A stretch of DNA of 64,000 nt from Marinilongibacter aquaticus (GTDB lineage: Bacteria; Bacteroidota; Bacteroidia; Cytophagales; Spirosomataceae), in NCBI RefSeq assembly GCF_020149935.1, contig NZ_CP083757.1:124001-188000 (forward strand), given 5' to 3'. The position numbers and the translations under genes are program-made. Shown piece after piece: positions 8,718 through 18,677 of this stretch; the first letter of the stretch is position 1; every line of letters begins with the position of its first letter. Under the pieces are notes generated by a model. That model worked only from the letters and a program-made list of their open reading frames with translations, had not been told where the DNA came from and made no database searches.

Positions 8718-11700
8718 TTAGGGCTCGTTTTTTACATTTTGAATGTATTCTGTTGGCGTAGCCCCAAATTCTCTTTGGAAGATTCGGGTGAAATATTTCG
8801 GGTTTTTGAAACCCGTTTGATAGGCAATCTCAGAAATGTAGAGATTGGTGTTTTTCAACAATTGAGTGGCCTTTTTCAGGCGATAGGTGCGAATGAAATC
8901 GGAAGGCGATTCGCCCAAGATGCTTTCGATTTTGCGGTAAAATGTGGCTCGGCTCATGCTGCATTCTTCAGCCAGAAATTCTACACTCAGCTTGTCGTCG
9001 CTGATGTGCGTTTCAATAATGCCCACTACTTTTTGCATGAATTCCTCTTCGGGCGAGGTGATCAGACTTTCGTCGGGATTGACATTGATTTTTTTCGAGA
9101 ATTTCTCTTCCAAACGGTTGCGGTTGTTGATCAAACTTTTGGCCCGCCATTTGATCAATTTCGGACTGAAAGGCTTGTCGATGAAATCGTCCACTTCGCT
9201 TTGGATACAAACGAGTTTGTGAAATTCAGAATTGCGGGCGGTGAGAATAATGAAAGGAATGTGATTCCATTGCGGATTTTCCTTCAGGTTGCGGAGCAAA
9301 GCCAGACCGTCGAGCTTTGGCATAGATAAGTCGCTGATTACCAGATCGAAATCGTTTTTGGAGATTAAGCCCAAAGCTTCTTGTCCGTTGCTGGCCGCCG
9401 TGACTATGAAATCATCGGAAAGGGTTTCGTCCAATAAACTGATGATTTCTGGATCGTCGTCGGCAATCAAAATGGAAGGCTTTTGCACCGGTTTTTCTTC
9501 GGGTATGATTTCAATAATCGACACATTGTTGACCGACACTTTCAGCTCGCTTACATGGAAATGCTTCTTTTCCAAAGGGATGTAGAAAGTGATTTGCGTG
9601 CCTTTGTCGAGTTCGCTGTGGATGTCGATGAAACCTTTGTGTTTTTGAATCAATCGCGTGACGAGTTCCAAACCGATGCCCGAACCTTCTTTTGTGGCCG
9701 CAGTATTGCTGGCTCGGTAGAACCTTTCGACAAGGTATTTGATTTCATTTTCGGGAATGCCCACACCCGTGTCTTCCACTTCGCATTGAAAATAGTGGCC
9801 CGTTTGCGGAGAAGTTTCGGGCAGATCCGATTGCTGTAAGAATACCTTTTTGCCGCGAACAATCACCGAACCCTTCGGGCGGTTGAATTTGATGGCATTG
9901 TTCAACAAGTTGAGCAACATGATTTCCACCAATTCGTCATCAAACCATACAGGGTCCAAAGTTTTGTCGAAATGGTATTCGAGTGTAACATCACGGATCA
10001 AAGCCAATGGCTCGGTATCGCGGCAGATGGAGATGAGTTTTTCGTACAAATTGCCTTCCGAAACTTTCAAAATGAATTCACCGCCTTCATTCTTACGAAT
10101 GTTCATGATTTGGTCGGTGATCCGTTTCAACCTTTGGGCTTGCTCATACAAATTGGCGAGCACGGCTTGGTTTACTTTTTTGCCTGACAGGGCATTTTCC
10201 AAAGGACCCAAAATCATGGTCAATCTGTTTTTCAGTTCATGCGAGAGGTCGGAAAAGAAAACCATTTGCTGATCTTTCAAAGCCCCGTAGGCCTTTTCCT
10301 GTTCCAGGTTCTTGTTGAGTTCTCGCCATCGTTTGAATGCAACGTACAAGATAAAAATGAGCAAAAGGCCGAGCAAGAAATAGAGCACGCGGGCCGTGGA
10401 AGAGAGATAAAACGGAGGCGATATGCTGATGTTTAGTTTCATCACATCGTCGCTCCATTGCCCATAACTGTTGGCTGTTTTCAATTCCAAAACATAATTG
10501 CCCGGTGGAATGGAGAGCAATTGGATTTTTTGTACGCTGGTGTTGTCGTATATCCATTCGTTGCTTCGCGAACCCATGAGTCGATAAGCAAAGCGGTTTT
10601 TGCTCGGGTTGCTCAAATCGGTAAAAGAGAATTTGACTTCAAAGCTGTTTTCGTCGGCTTTCAAGGTCACTTTTTGATCCTCGCCAATGCGTCGAACGAC
10701 AGGCGAATTTTTGCCCAAAACGTGCAGCGAATTCCAGAAGAAATTGGTTTTCCCTCTTTTGAGTTTGGGTATGGGGTTGACTTTGTACAGTCCATTTGTA
10801 TTGCCGAAATACACTTCGCCATCGGCACCTTTGGCCACAGCATTGAAAGAAAAATCGGTAAAATCTATGCCGTCGTCGATGCCAAAACTTTGAAAGGGAA
10901 TGGGCTCGTTGGGGATGTAGAGGGCGAGGCCGTTGTTTGTACTGATGATAATCTCATTGTGCTTGTCTTCCGCAATGCCGCAAATCACATCGGAAGGCAG
11001 GCCGTGTTTCACAGTGAATTGTGTGAAATCGTCTGTTTCGGGATTGTAGCGGTAAAGGCCTCCGGTTCGTGAACCGATCCAAATGCGTCCTTTGCTGTCT
11101 TCGTATAGGCATAAAATCCGTCGCGAAATTGTGCCTTCTTTCAAGTTGATTCCTGAATATTTCTTGATTTTTCCATCCGATAAACTGATTCGCATGAGGC
11201 CATCGCCACGCGAGCCTATCCATATATTTTGGGCGTGGTCTTTGATCATCACATACACACCCGAGTGCAAGTGGAAAAGCGTATTGGCTTCGGCCACGAG
11301 CTTGGTGTACAGTTGCGAATTGTTGCTCGAATAATATTCCAGGCCATTCAGCGAACAGCCCAGCAACCATTCACCTTTTTCCATTTCGAGACCAAAGGCT
11401 GTGGAAGATTTTGAGGCGTAAATTTGAGTGAAACCTTTCTCTGTTTTTTGAAAAAGCCCGTCGGAGGTACAGAAATAGAGCGTTCCTCCAACGGACTGAT
11501 AGAAACTATTTATATTACTTGGTAGATTGTTTTTGCTGAATTTTTGGGTTTCTGGATTGAAGGTGAAAATGCCGTCGTTGCGGGTTTTTAGCCAAAGCGT
11601 ATTCGAAAAATCGCGAAATATGTATTGAATGGCTTGATTGGTAGGTGTATACGTTGGGGTGGAAATCCGAAAGCGTTCAACATTGATGGCCTTTGGTCTG

Positions 11701-12701
11701 ATTTTGTACAGCCCTTTCAGGGTGCCCAGCCACATGATGCCGAGTTCGTCGATGTAGGTGGTGAGAATGTTGTTGTCCTGAAGCAAGGTGTTGAGCCCTT
11801 TGTATTCCGAAAATGCTCTTTTGCCGCGGTTTTTGGAAGACAAGTATACATTTTGAAGGGTAGAAACCATGCATTCGCCGTTTTTTCCGAAGCTAATCGC
11901 AGAAACGTGGTCATAAGCCGCCTGATTTGGAGCCCCCAAATGATATTGATTACGAATTTGCATTTTTTGCTTTTCGAAAGTCAATTCAAAAAGGCCTTGG
12001 TTTGCTGTGCCCACCATTATTTCACCTTCATTCGATTTTTTTATAATGGTTACAGGAGCTTGAATAGAGGTGCTTTGCAATTTTCCCGTTTCGGTGGATA
12101 AAATAAAGAGGCCTCGATTGCTTCCAATCAGCAAAGAATGCAAGGCGAGTGGGCTTACAGCCCGAATGACGCCCGTTTTTTTGAAGATTTCATCGGCATT
12201 TTTTAAACGGGGTTTCAGTTTGAGAGGAAGCCGATAGTCGGATTTCAGTTGATAAAGCAAGGCATTGTTTCCCACCGCTATCCAAGTGTTTCCATCGGTA
12301 TCCTGAGCAAAATCGCTATAAGCTTCTATGCGTGGCGAGATCGTTTCGAAATAATGCGTTTTGATATCGAAAAGGCTCAAACCGCTTTCTGTGCCAATGA
12401 GCAAGTTGCCGTTTTTCAATTCGGCAATGCTGGTCACCGTATTGGTGAAAATGGCGTGTTCGTTGTTGGGTTGGGTAGTGAAGTGCAGCACTTCGTAGCC
12501 GTCGTAGCGGTAAAGGCCAGAAATTGCTCCAATCCAGAGCAGCCCGCGAGAATCCTGAAAAATGCAGTTGATCGAACGTCTGGGCAACCAATCCTCTTCT
12601 TCCGTGATCAGGTTTGCGTGATCACCCGTTTGAGCGAAGGCCAAATTCTGTATACAGAAAAGGGCAAACCATAAATATATTTTCAGGTATCTCAGTTTCA
12701 A
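8718..12701 (-). CDS. Hybrid two-component system sensor histidine kinase/response regulator (HTCS)
   Basis: A 1327-residue one-protein signalling system typical of Bacteroidota PULs. After a signal peptide (1-24) come about 700 periplasmic residues of Reg_prop beta-propeller repeats (for example DSKGRIWIGSRTGGLYRY, 535-552) and a Y_Y_Y domain (about 690-760), then one membrane helix (771-790). In the cytoplasm follow HisKA with the H-box SHELKN (His821), a HATPase domain with its N-box near 930 and G-box GSGIGL (1006-1011), a receiver domain with acidic pocket DDD (1081-1083), phospho-Asp1124 and Lys1176, and a C-terminal AraC-type DNA-binding domain (about 1225-1322). It probably senses an oligosaccharide released from the PUL substrate and activates the flanking genes. 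It starts 6 bases after the sulfatase stop. Confidence 0.96.
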   Translation of the reverse strand: MKLRYLKIYLWFALFCIQNLAFAQTGDHANLITEEEDWLPRRSINCIFQDSRGLLWIGAISGLYRYDGYEVLHFTTQPNNEHAIFTNTVTSIAELKNGNLLIGTESGLSLFDIKTHYFETISPRIEAYSDFAQDTDGNTWIAVGNNALLYQLKSDYRLPLKLKPRLKNADEIFKKTGVIRAVSPLALHSLLIGSNRGLFILSTETGKLQSTSIQAPVTIIKKSNEGEIMVGTANQGLFELTFEKQKMQIRNQYHLGAPNQAAYDHVSAISFGKNGECMVSTLQNVYLSSKNRGKRAFSEYKGLNTLLQDNNILTTYIDELGIMWLGTLKGLYKIRPKAINVERFRISTPTYTPTNQAIQYIFRDFSNTLWLKTRNDGIFTFNPETQKFSKNNLPSNINSFYQSVGGTLYFCTSDGLFQKTEKGFTQIYASKSSTAFGLEMEKGEWLLGCSLNGLEYYSSNNSQLYTKLVAEANTLFHLHSGVYVMIKDHAQNIWIGSRGDGLMRISLSDGKIKKYSGINLKEGTISRRILCLYEDSKGRIWIGSRTGGLYRYNPETDDFTQFTVKHGLPSDVICGIAEDKHNEIIISTNNGLALYIPNEPIPFQSFGIDDGIDFTDFSFNAVAKGADGEVYFGNTNGLYKVNPIPKLKRGKTNFFWNSLHVLGKNSPVVRRIGEDQKVTLKADENSFEVKFSFTDLSNPSKNRFAYRLMGSRSNEWIYDNTSVQKIQLLSIPPGNYVLELKTANSYGQWSDDVMKLNISISPPFYLSSTARVLYFLLGLLLIFILYVAFKRWRELNKNLEQEKAYGALKDQQMVFFSDLSHELKNRLTMILGPLENALSGKKVNQAVLANLYEQAQRLKRITDQIMNIRKNEGGEFILKVSEGNLYEKLISICRDTEPLALIRDVTLEYHFDKTLDPVWFDDELVEIMLLNLLNNAIKFNRPKGSVIVRGKKVFLQQSDLPETSPQTGHYFQCEVEDTGVGIPENEIKYLVERFYRASNTAATKEGSGIGLELVTRLIQKHKGFIDIHSELDKGTQITFYIPLEKKHFHVSELKVSVNNVSIIEIIPEEKPVQKPSILIADDDPEIISLLDETLSDDFIVTAASNGQEALGLISKNDFDLVISDLSMPKLDGLALLRNLKENPQWNHIPFIILTARNSEFHKLVCIQSEVDDFIDKPFSPKLIKWRAKSLINNRNRLEEKFSKKINVNPDESLITSPEEEFMQKVVGIIETHISDDKLSVEFLAEECSMSRATFYRKIESILGESPSDFIRTYRLKKATQLLKNTNLYISEIAYQTGFKNPKYFTRIFQREFGATPTEYIQNVKNEP

Positions 12702-12707
12702 AATAGT

Positions 12708-14144
12708 TTAATCTTGTTTCGACTTCAGTTTCCAAAGCGTGTGGGGTGTTCGCGAGATTTTGAAGAGTGAGTCCATTTCGCTTATAATTTCGGGATTTTC
12801 CGAGGCAATATTGAATTCTTCTTCGCGGTCTTTTTCCAAATTGTACAGTTCGGTTTTCCCTTTAGGGTCGTGCCTAATAGCTTTAAATTTCCCTCTTCTG
12901 ATCGCCTGATCTGTGCTGGTGTTTTCGTGAAATTCCCAATAAAGGTAATCATGCTTTTCTTGCTTTTCTCCCAATAAGGTGGGCAAAAAGGAAATCCCGT
13001 CGGTATCGAGCTCATCCACTTTTTGTTCCGCGATTTCGGCCACGGTAGGTAAAAAATCCCAGAAAGAAGATATCAAATCTGTTTTTGAACCTTTGGCCAC
13101 TGCCGCAGGCCATTTCAAAATCATAGGAACTTTGATCCCGCCCTCGTACAAATCGCGTTTCATGCCTTTCAAACCGCCCGCACTGTTGAAATAGGCCGGA
13201 TTGGCTCCTCCTTCGGCATGTGGCCCGTTGTCCGAACTGAAAATCACAATGGTATTTTCTTCCAAACCTTTTCTTTTCAATTGCTCGACAATTTTGCCCA
13301 CGCAGGCATCGAGGTGCGAAATCTGAGCGGCATAGGCGGCCGCAGGGTTTTCGGTGGAGCGGTACGCCCATTTGTCGCCATCGTCGGTATTGCCCAAACC
13401 CTTGAAAGCCTTGTCTTCTACCTCGTTTTTGTAGGCATCGTATTGTGGCGATTCGGGCAACACCATTTCGGCATGCGGGGTAGTGTAGGCCATATATAAA
13501 AAGAAGGGCTTTTCGCCCGCATGGTCGAGGTAGCTTAAAGCCTCTTGGGTGAACAAATCATTGGAGAAAGCTCCTTTTTCAAGATTTTTGTTTTCGGCGA
13601 TTTCGATTTTTTCGCCATTCCGAAACAAGTAAGTGGGGAATTGGTTGTGGGCGTGCCCCTGATTGAGGAAACCGTAGCTGTAATCGAAACCTTGTTTGTT
13701 GGGCTCGCCGGGCGTGCCGTCCATTCCCATGCCCCATTTGCCAATAAGGGCTGTTTGATATTGGGCCTTTTTCAGCATTTCGGCAACGGTGATGTCGCTG
13801 TTGCGAAGAGCCAAACCCGCACCGAAGCCCCTGGGGCCCGTTTCGTAATTGCCCCGCACATAGGCGTGCCCTGTATGTTTTCCGGTCATCAAAGAAGCCC
13901 GAGAAGGGGCACAAACCGAACTGCCGGCGTAGTGGTTTGTGAAAAGCATTCCATTTTGAGCCAAGGCATCGATGTGTGGCGTTTTTATCGTTTGTTGTCC
14001 GTAGCAGCCCAAATCGCCGTAGCCGAGATCATCGGCCAAAATATAGACGATATTCGGATGTGAGCGTAGAGTATCTTTTTGTGTGTTTTTTGTGCCACAA
14101 GAGAGCAAGCCAAGTGTGCAGAAAATGAGAAGCCTGAAATGCAT
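12708..14144 (-). CDS. S1 family sulfatase, lipoprotein
   Basis: A 478-residue formylglycine-dependent sulfatase that hydrolyses a sulfate ester on a glycan. The lipobox LLSC (13-16) predicts a lipoprotein anchored in the envelope. The metal-binding ADDLGYGD stretch (37-44) and the signature SSVCAPSRASLMTG (from 75) are present; Cys78 in CAPSR is the residue converted to formylglycine. Downstream is FSSDNGPH, the second metal site region. No maturase (anSME) is encoded in the window. It is the first gene of the minus-strand operon that continues into the HTCS regulator and the GH-D enzyme. The divergent region in front of it (14145-14595) carries repeated operator-like motifs. The sulfatase subfamily and substrate position cannot be fixed by eye. 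Confidence 0.93.
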   Translation of the reverse strand: MHFRLLIFCTLGLLSCGTKNTQKDTLRSHPNIVYILADDLGYGDLGCYGQQTIKTPHIDALAQNGMLFTNHYAGSSVCAPSRASLMTGKHTGHAYVRGNYETGPRGFGAGLALRNSDITVAEMLKKAQYQTALIGKWGMGMDGTPGEPNKQGFDYSYGFLNQGHAHNQFPTYLFRNGEKIEIAENKNLEKGAFSNDLFTQEALSYLDHAGEKPFFLYMAYTTPHAEMVLPESPQYDAYKNEVEDKAFKGLGNTDDGDKWAYRSTENPAAAYAAQISHLDACVGKIVEQLKRKGLEENTIVIFSSDNGPHAEGGANPAYFNSAGGLKGMKRDLYEGGIKVPMILKWPAAVAKGSKTDLISSFWDFLPTVAEIAEQKVDELDTDGISFLPTLLGEKQEKHDYLYWEFHENTSTDQAIRRGKFKAIRHDPKGKTELYNLEKDREEEFNIASENPEIISEMDSLFKISRTPHTLWKLKSKQD

Positions 14145-14595
14145 TGATTTTATACCGATTAATTGTTTCTCGAATTAAAGTCTTATTCGCAAGTCTGAAA
14201 AAAGTAGAGCAGGCTCTTTTATGTATTGAGCGGATTTTGTACCCATATTGACACATATGCGACCGCTTTGGCTTGCTGGGCTGAAGCACTTTTCGCTTTC
14301 GTTTTTATTTTCCGTTTTACCTCGAAATGTTCGTTTTAAGATGGATTTGGGTATATTCTCCATTTCTTGAAACCTATTTGTACCCTATTTGAGACAGTCG
14401 CTTTTTGTAGAATATGGTTCTTTGCAAGAGTGTGATTGTCCTTAAATAAGCACGAAGTTTATTAACTTGGACAGCTTTGGATTATTAGCCAGTTTACTGG
14501 CGGAAACTTGTTTCGAAGTGTAATCGAATCTCGATGGAAAATGCAGCGAGTTCGGCCTGAAATTTGTTTCCGCAAATACCTTAACCTTTCAATTT
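14145..14595. promoter_or_regulatory. Divergent promoter region between PUL sulfatases
   Basis: 451 bases without a gene separate the minus-strand sulfatase operon from the plus-strand sulfatase operon. It must hold both promoters. It contains two related sites: TTTGTACCCATATTGACA (14236-14253) and TTTGTACCCTATTTGAGACA (14377-14396), 141 bases apart, and an exact direct repeat CCTATTTG at 14373 and 14384 with an 11-base period. The same element forms one arm of the palindrome before susC. These are good candidates for binding by the HTCS regulator. Confidence 0.5.
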
Positions 14596-16659
14596 ATGCA
14601 TTTCAAAAAAGCCTTTTCAATTCTCAGTATTCTACTGTGTTTTTCGAGTTCTTTGTGGGCTCAGCAAAGCAGTAAACCCAATATTATATTCATACTCACC
14701 GACGATTTGGGATACGGCGATGTCGGGGTGTTTTTTCAAAATCAACGTCGTTTGGCCAACGACCGAAGCACACCTTGGACATTGACGCCCCATCTCGACC
14801 AAATGGCAGCCCGTGGGGCGGTGCTTGAGCAATATTCGGCAGCACCAGTATGTGCACCCTCTAGAGGATCAATCTTGTCGGGCCGCAGCCAAGGGCATGC
14901 CAATGTACGCGACAATCAATTCGACAAAGCTCTCGAAGATAATTATACCCTCGGGAATGTGATGCAAATGGCCGGATATGAAACCGCAGCAATTGGTAAA
15001 TGGGGTTTGCAAGGCTCAAAGAAATTCGACAAAAACGGTGCAGATTGGCCTGCGGTTCCTACCAATCGGGGCTTCGATTCATACTACGGGTATATGCGGC
15101 ATGTCGACGGGCACGAACATTATCCGAAAGAAGGCCTTTATCGCGGAAAAAAGGAAGTATACGAAAACGATAAAGATGTAAGCGAAGACTTGGACAAGTG
15201 TTATACAGGTGATTTGTTTACCGCCAGGGCCAAGAAATTTATTGTTGAACACACAAAGGGAAAAGGGAAATCTGAGCCTTTTATGATGTATTTGGCCTAC
15301 GATACTCCCCATGCGGTAATCGAATTGCCCACTTCGGCTTATCCCGAAGGCTTCGGTTTAGACGGTGGATTGCAATGGTTGGGCAAAGCCCACCACATGA
15401 TCAACTCGGCAAAGGGAACTCCTGATTCGTATTATCATCCCGACTATGCAAATGCCACCTACGACGACGACGGTTTGCCATCTACGCCTGAAGTGGCGTG
15501 GCCAGATGTGTACAAAAGATATGCCACGGTGACAAGACGCATCGATAATCAAGTGCACGATATCATCAGTTTGTTGAAAGATTTGGGAATCGACGACAAC
15601 ACCCTGGTTGTGTTTACTTCAGACAACGGCCCATCGAAGGAATCGTACCTGAAAGGCGAGCCTTATCATCCGACATTTTTTGGAGGATCGGGCCCATTCG
15701 ACGGCATCAAAAGAGATGTGTGGGAAGGGGGTGTTCGCGAACCAACTATCGCCTTGTGGCCAGGACATATCCAGGCGGGCACTGTGATTTCGCAACCTTC
15801 GATTTCGTACGACTGGATGGCCACATTTACAGAAATGGCGGGTCTGCCAAAGCCCGTAGTGAGTGACGGTACCTCGCTTTTGCCTTTATTGATCGGAGAA
15901 GGTGATTATCAGTCACATCCCATTTATGTCGAATATTTTCAAAACGGACGTACACCCGATTACGATACCTTTATGCCTTCGCACAGAGGGCGAACAAGAA
16001 ATCAAATGCAGATGATTCGTTTGGGCGATACCGTTGCGGTGCGTTACGACATTCAATCCGCTGATGACGATTTTGAAATTTACGACATCCGAAAAGATAG
16101 TCATCAGAACGAGAACTTGGCTCAAACAAAGGATATGCAGGCCTTTCAAAAAATATTGAAGGCCAAAGCTTTGCAAATGCGTAAGGCAGATACCAGTGCC
16201 GTACGACCGTATGACGAGGCTTTGATTCCCGGTGTAATTGCTGGAAAACTAAAGAAAGGGTGGTTGCGTAGCGAATATGCAAATGCAAGCCCGTGGCTGG
16301 GAATGCCGAATGGAAAGGCAAAGCAGACAAAAACCTCTATAGATGTCAGCGTGGAAGACGGCACAAACATGCATGTGTTTGAAGGCTTGTTGGAGGTGCC
16401 CGAAAGCGGGGAATATACTTTCGGTTTGGCCGTGAAAGGCAAAGCTTTTTTAAGGCTGCACGAAATTGCCTTAATTGATGAAGATTACAATTATGCTTCG
16501 GGTACAAAGAAGGAAGGGACACTTCATTTGAGCAAAGGTTTGCATCCGATTCGTTTGTATTATTTGGCCGAAAAGGGCCAAAAGGCAGAAATTGAGTGGA
16601 GTTGTTTGGGGCAAAATGGGCAGGATATTTCAAAGGCTATATATCATGAAAAACTATAG
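14596..16659 (+). CDS. S1 family sulfatase with C-terminal PA14-like domain
   Basis: A 687-residue secreted sulfatase with a signal peptide (1-22). It has the metal-binding TDDLGYGD region (35-42) and the signature PVCAPSRGSILSGR, where Cys86 of CAPSR is the formylglycine site. FTSDNGPSKES marks the second metal-binding part. After the catalytic domain (to about residue 560) a beta-rich tail with PESGEYTFGLAVKGKAFLRL and LHPIRLYYLAEKG resembles a PA14 carbohydrate-binding domain. It heads the plus-strand PUL operon and overlaps the next sulfatase gene by 14 bases, so the two are translationally coupled. The substrate is unknown; a glycan bearing several sulfate esters is implied by three sulfatases in one locus. 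Confidence 0.92.
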   Translation: MHFKKAFSILSILLCFSSSLWAQQSSKPNIIFILTDDLGYGDVGVFFQNQRRLANDRSTPWTLTPHLDQMAARGAVLEQYSAAPVCAPSRGSILSGRSQGHANVRDNQFDKALEDNYTLGNVMQMAGYETAAIGKWGLQGSKKFDKNGADWPAVPTNRGFDSYYGYMRHVDGHEHYPKEGLYRGKKEVYENDKDVSEDLDKCYTGDLFTARAKKFIVEHTKGKGKSEPFMMYLAYDTPHAVIELPTSAYPEGFGLDGGLQWLGKAHHMINSAKGTPDSYYHPDYANATYDDDGLPSTPEVAWPDVYKRYATVTRRIDNQVHDIISLLKDLGIDDNTLVVFTSDNGPSKESYLKGEPYHPTFFGGSGPFDGIKRDVWEGGVREPTIALWPGHIQAGTVISQPSISYDWMATFTEMAGLPKPVVSDGTSLLPLLIGEGDYQSHPIYVEYFQNGRTPDYDTFMPSHRGRTRNQMQMIRLGDTVAVRYDIQSADDDFEIYDIRKDSHQNENLAQTKDMQAFQKILKAKALQMRKADTSAVRPYDEALIPGVIAGKLKKGWLRSEYANASPWLGMPNGKAKQTKTSIDVSVEDGTNMHVFEGLLEVPESGEYTFGLAVKGKAFLRLHEIALIDEDYNYASGTKKEGTLHLSKGLHPIRLYYLAEKGQKAEIEWSCLGQNGQDISKAIYHEKL

Positions 16660-18565
16660 AAAACGGGCGTGTGTTTTTGGTCTTTTCTTTTTGCACCTCT
16701 TTGGCCTTTCGGCTCAGAAAACAAGAGGGCCAAGACCCAATATACTGTGGATTACAATCGAAGATACTTCTCCGCAGTTTATCGGAGCCTACGGCAATGT
16801 CGCGGTGAGTACGCCGAATATCGATAAATTGGCGGCTGAGGGAGTGCGATTTACCAATGCTTTTTCTACCGGAACGGTCTGTTCGCCCAGTCGTTCGGCC
16901 ATCATTACGGGGGTGAAAACCTACAAATTGGGGACTGGGCATCACCGTAGTGCTATCCAACTTCCAGATTACATCAAGGGCTTCCCTTTTTATTTGCAAA
17001 AGGCGGGTTATTATACTTCGAACAACAGTAAAACCGATTACAATATTTCACCGAGCAAAGAGTTCATCGCTGAAACCTGGCACGAGAGCTCGAACAAAGC
17101 AGGTTGGTGGAACCGGAAAGAGGGACAACCTTTCTTTGCCGTGTTCAACTTTATGGATTCGCACCAATCGCGTACAATGACTTGGTCGTACGACAAATAC
17201 GAAAAACAGGTATTGGGCAATCTTTCGAAAGAAGAAATAGTGGGGGAAGAAGCCTTCGACATGCCGCCTATTTATCATGATTCGCCAGAAATGCGAAAGC
17301 AAATGGCCCGGGTGTACAACAGCTTGAAACTGACAGACAACAAAATTGGTGATTTGCTCGAAAAGTTGGAACAAGAGCATTTACGCGACAGCACCATTGT
17401 GTTTTTCTTTGCCGATCATGGCGAAGGTATTCCAAGGGGAAAAACCAATGGCATCGATTTTGGGCATCGCGTACCTTTCGTGGTGTGGTTTCCACCCATG
17501 TACCGCCATTTGTCGCCTTGGGGGGCAACGGGTGTGGTCACCGATGAGCTGATCGATTTTGAAGATTTGGCTCCCACTTTGATCAGTTTGGCAGGTGGTG
17601 AAATTCCAGCTCACTTGAAAGGCAGAGTATTGATGGGACAAAAAAGAAATAAACCCATAGAGCAGTTGTTTCTTTCCAACGACCGTTCGGACAATGGCCC
17701 AGATCTTGTACGCAGTGTGGCAACGAAAAGGTTTTTTTATTCGCGAAATTTCATGGCGTACGAGCCCGAATTGCGGTATATCCGTTATATGGAAATCGGA
17801 GAAATCAAACAGCAAATGCGTACAGAATTCAAGGCCGGTGAGCTGAACGATTTTCAAGAAAGTCTTTTTGCCCCACGCGAACCTGAGCAATTATACGATA
17901 TCGAGCAGGACCCTTGGCAAATGCACAATTTGGCGAAAGATCCGAAGTATAAATCGACTTTGAACGAGTTTCGCAATGCTTTGAAAAAGAATGTCCTGAA
18001 AGACAGGGATGTACTGTTTTTACCTGAATTTGAAATGGCCCAAATTGCCGAAAAGCAAACTTTGTACACATTCCGAGAAGACAAGAAAGCCTATCCTCTC
18101 GCCCGCATTTACCAAGCTGCGGCATACTCTGGTTTTCGTGGCGAAGAAATTGCCCAAGCACAAATAAAGATGTTGCAAGACCCAAATAAAATTGTGCGTT
18201 ATTGGGCGGCATTGGGTTTGCTAGCTCAGCCCAAAGCCCAGATGCAAGCTTTCAAAACGGAGTTGCAGGCTGCTCTTCAAGACGATTACCCGCCCGTGTC
18301 CATCACTTCTGCGGCTATTTTGACGGAATGTTTCAATGACCAAGCCGGGGTGGAAGCTCTGAAAAAAGCGTGCACCGATTCGAATACACATTTGGCTTTG
18401 ATGGCCCTCAATTATCTTCTTTATGTGCATGAGCCCGCACCTTTTGTGCAGACGGTTCAAACTGTAAAACAGGAAGCGAAAAATTACAATGTGAAAGCGG
18501 CTTGCAACGACATCTTGGGAAAATTGCATTTGATTGCAAACGACGACGCCCACGAATCGCAATAA
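16646..18565 (+). CDS. S1 family sulfatase with C-terminal HEAT-like repeats
   Basis: A 639-residue sulfatase. The ATG at 16646 is preferred because it begins a normal signal peptide (MKNYRKRACVFGLFFLHLFG to about residue 23); an in-frame upstream start at 16592 would add 18 residues copied from overlapping sulfatase code. The signature TVCSPSRSAIITG carries formylglycine Cys79. The first metal motif reads ITIEDTSPQ, with Glu-Asp in place of the common Asp-Asp, as in sulfamidase-like (N-sulfoglucosamine sulfohydrolase-like) sulfatases. ADHGEGIPRGK is the second site. The last 150 residues are alpha-helical HEAT-like repeats (YWAALGLLAQPKAQ, ITSAAILTECFND), which occur in this sulfatase branch. 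Overlap of 14 bases with the preceding gene shows coupling. Confidence 0.9.
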   Translation: MKNYRKRACVFGLFFLHLFGLSAQKTRGPRPNILWITIEDTSPQFIGAYGNVAVSTPNIDKLAAEGVRFTNAFSTGTVCSPSRSAIITGVKTYKLGTGHHRSAIQLPDYIKGFPFYLQKAGYYTSNNSKTDYNISPSKEFIAETWHESSNKAGWWNRKEGQPFFAVFNFMDSHQSRTMTWSYDKYEKQVLGNLSKEEIVGEEAFDMPPIYHDSPEMRKQMARVYNSLKLTDNKIGDLLEKLEQEHLRDSTIVFFFADHGEGIPRGKTNGIDFGHRVPFVVWFPPMYRHLSPWGATGVVTDELIDFEDLAPTLISLAGGEIPAHLKGRVLMGQKRNKPIEQLFLSNDRSDNGPDLVRSVATKRFFYSRNFMAYEPELRYIRYMEIGEIKQQMRTEFKAGELNDFQESLFAPREPEQLYDIEQDPWQMHNLAKDPKYKSTLNEFRNALKKNVLKDRDVLFLPEFEMAQIAEKQTLYTFREDKKAYPLARIYQAAAYSGFRGEEIAQAQIKMLQDPNKIVRYWAALGLLAQPKAQMQAFKTELQAALQDDYPPVSITSAAILTECFNDQAGVEALKKACTDSNTHLALMALNYLLYVHEPAPFVQTVQTVKQEAKNYNVKAACNDILGKLHLIANDDAHESQ

Positions 18566-18643
18566 GGGATGCGGAATTTGAGCCAACGGATTGCGTATAC
18601 GCACATTTAACACTACCTTAAAATTCGTATGAAAGGCGTTTTT

Positions 18644-18651
18644 TAACTTTG
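18644..18651 (+). promoter_or_regulatory. Bacteroidota -7 promoter element for the FG-GAP gene
   Basis: TAACTTTG fits the TANNTTTG consensus exactly. Initiation about 6 bases downstream would leave a leader of about 20 bases before the ATG at 18678, and would exclude the alternative GTG start at 18651. Confidence 0.45.
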
Positions 18652-18677
18652 TGACTTGGGCTTACCGCTTTCTGTCT

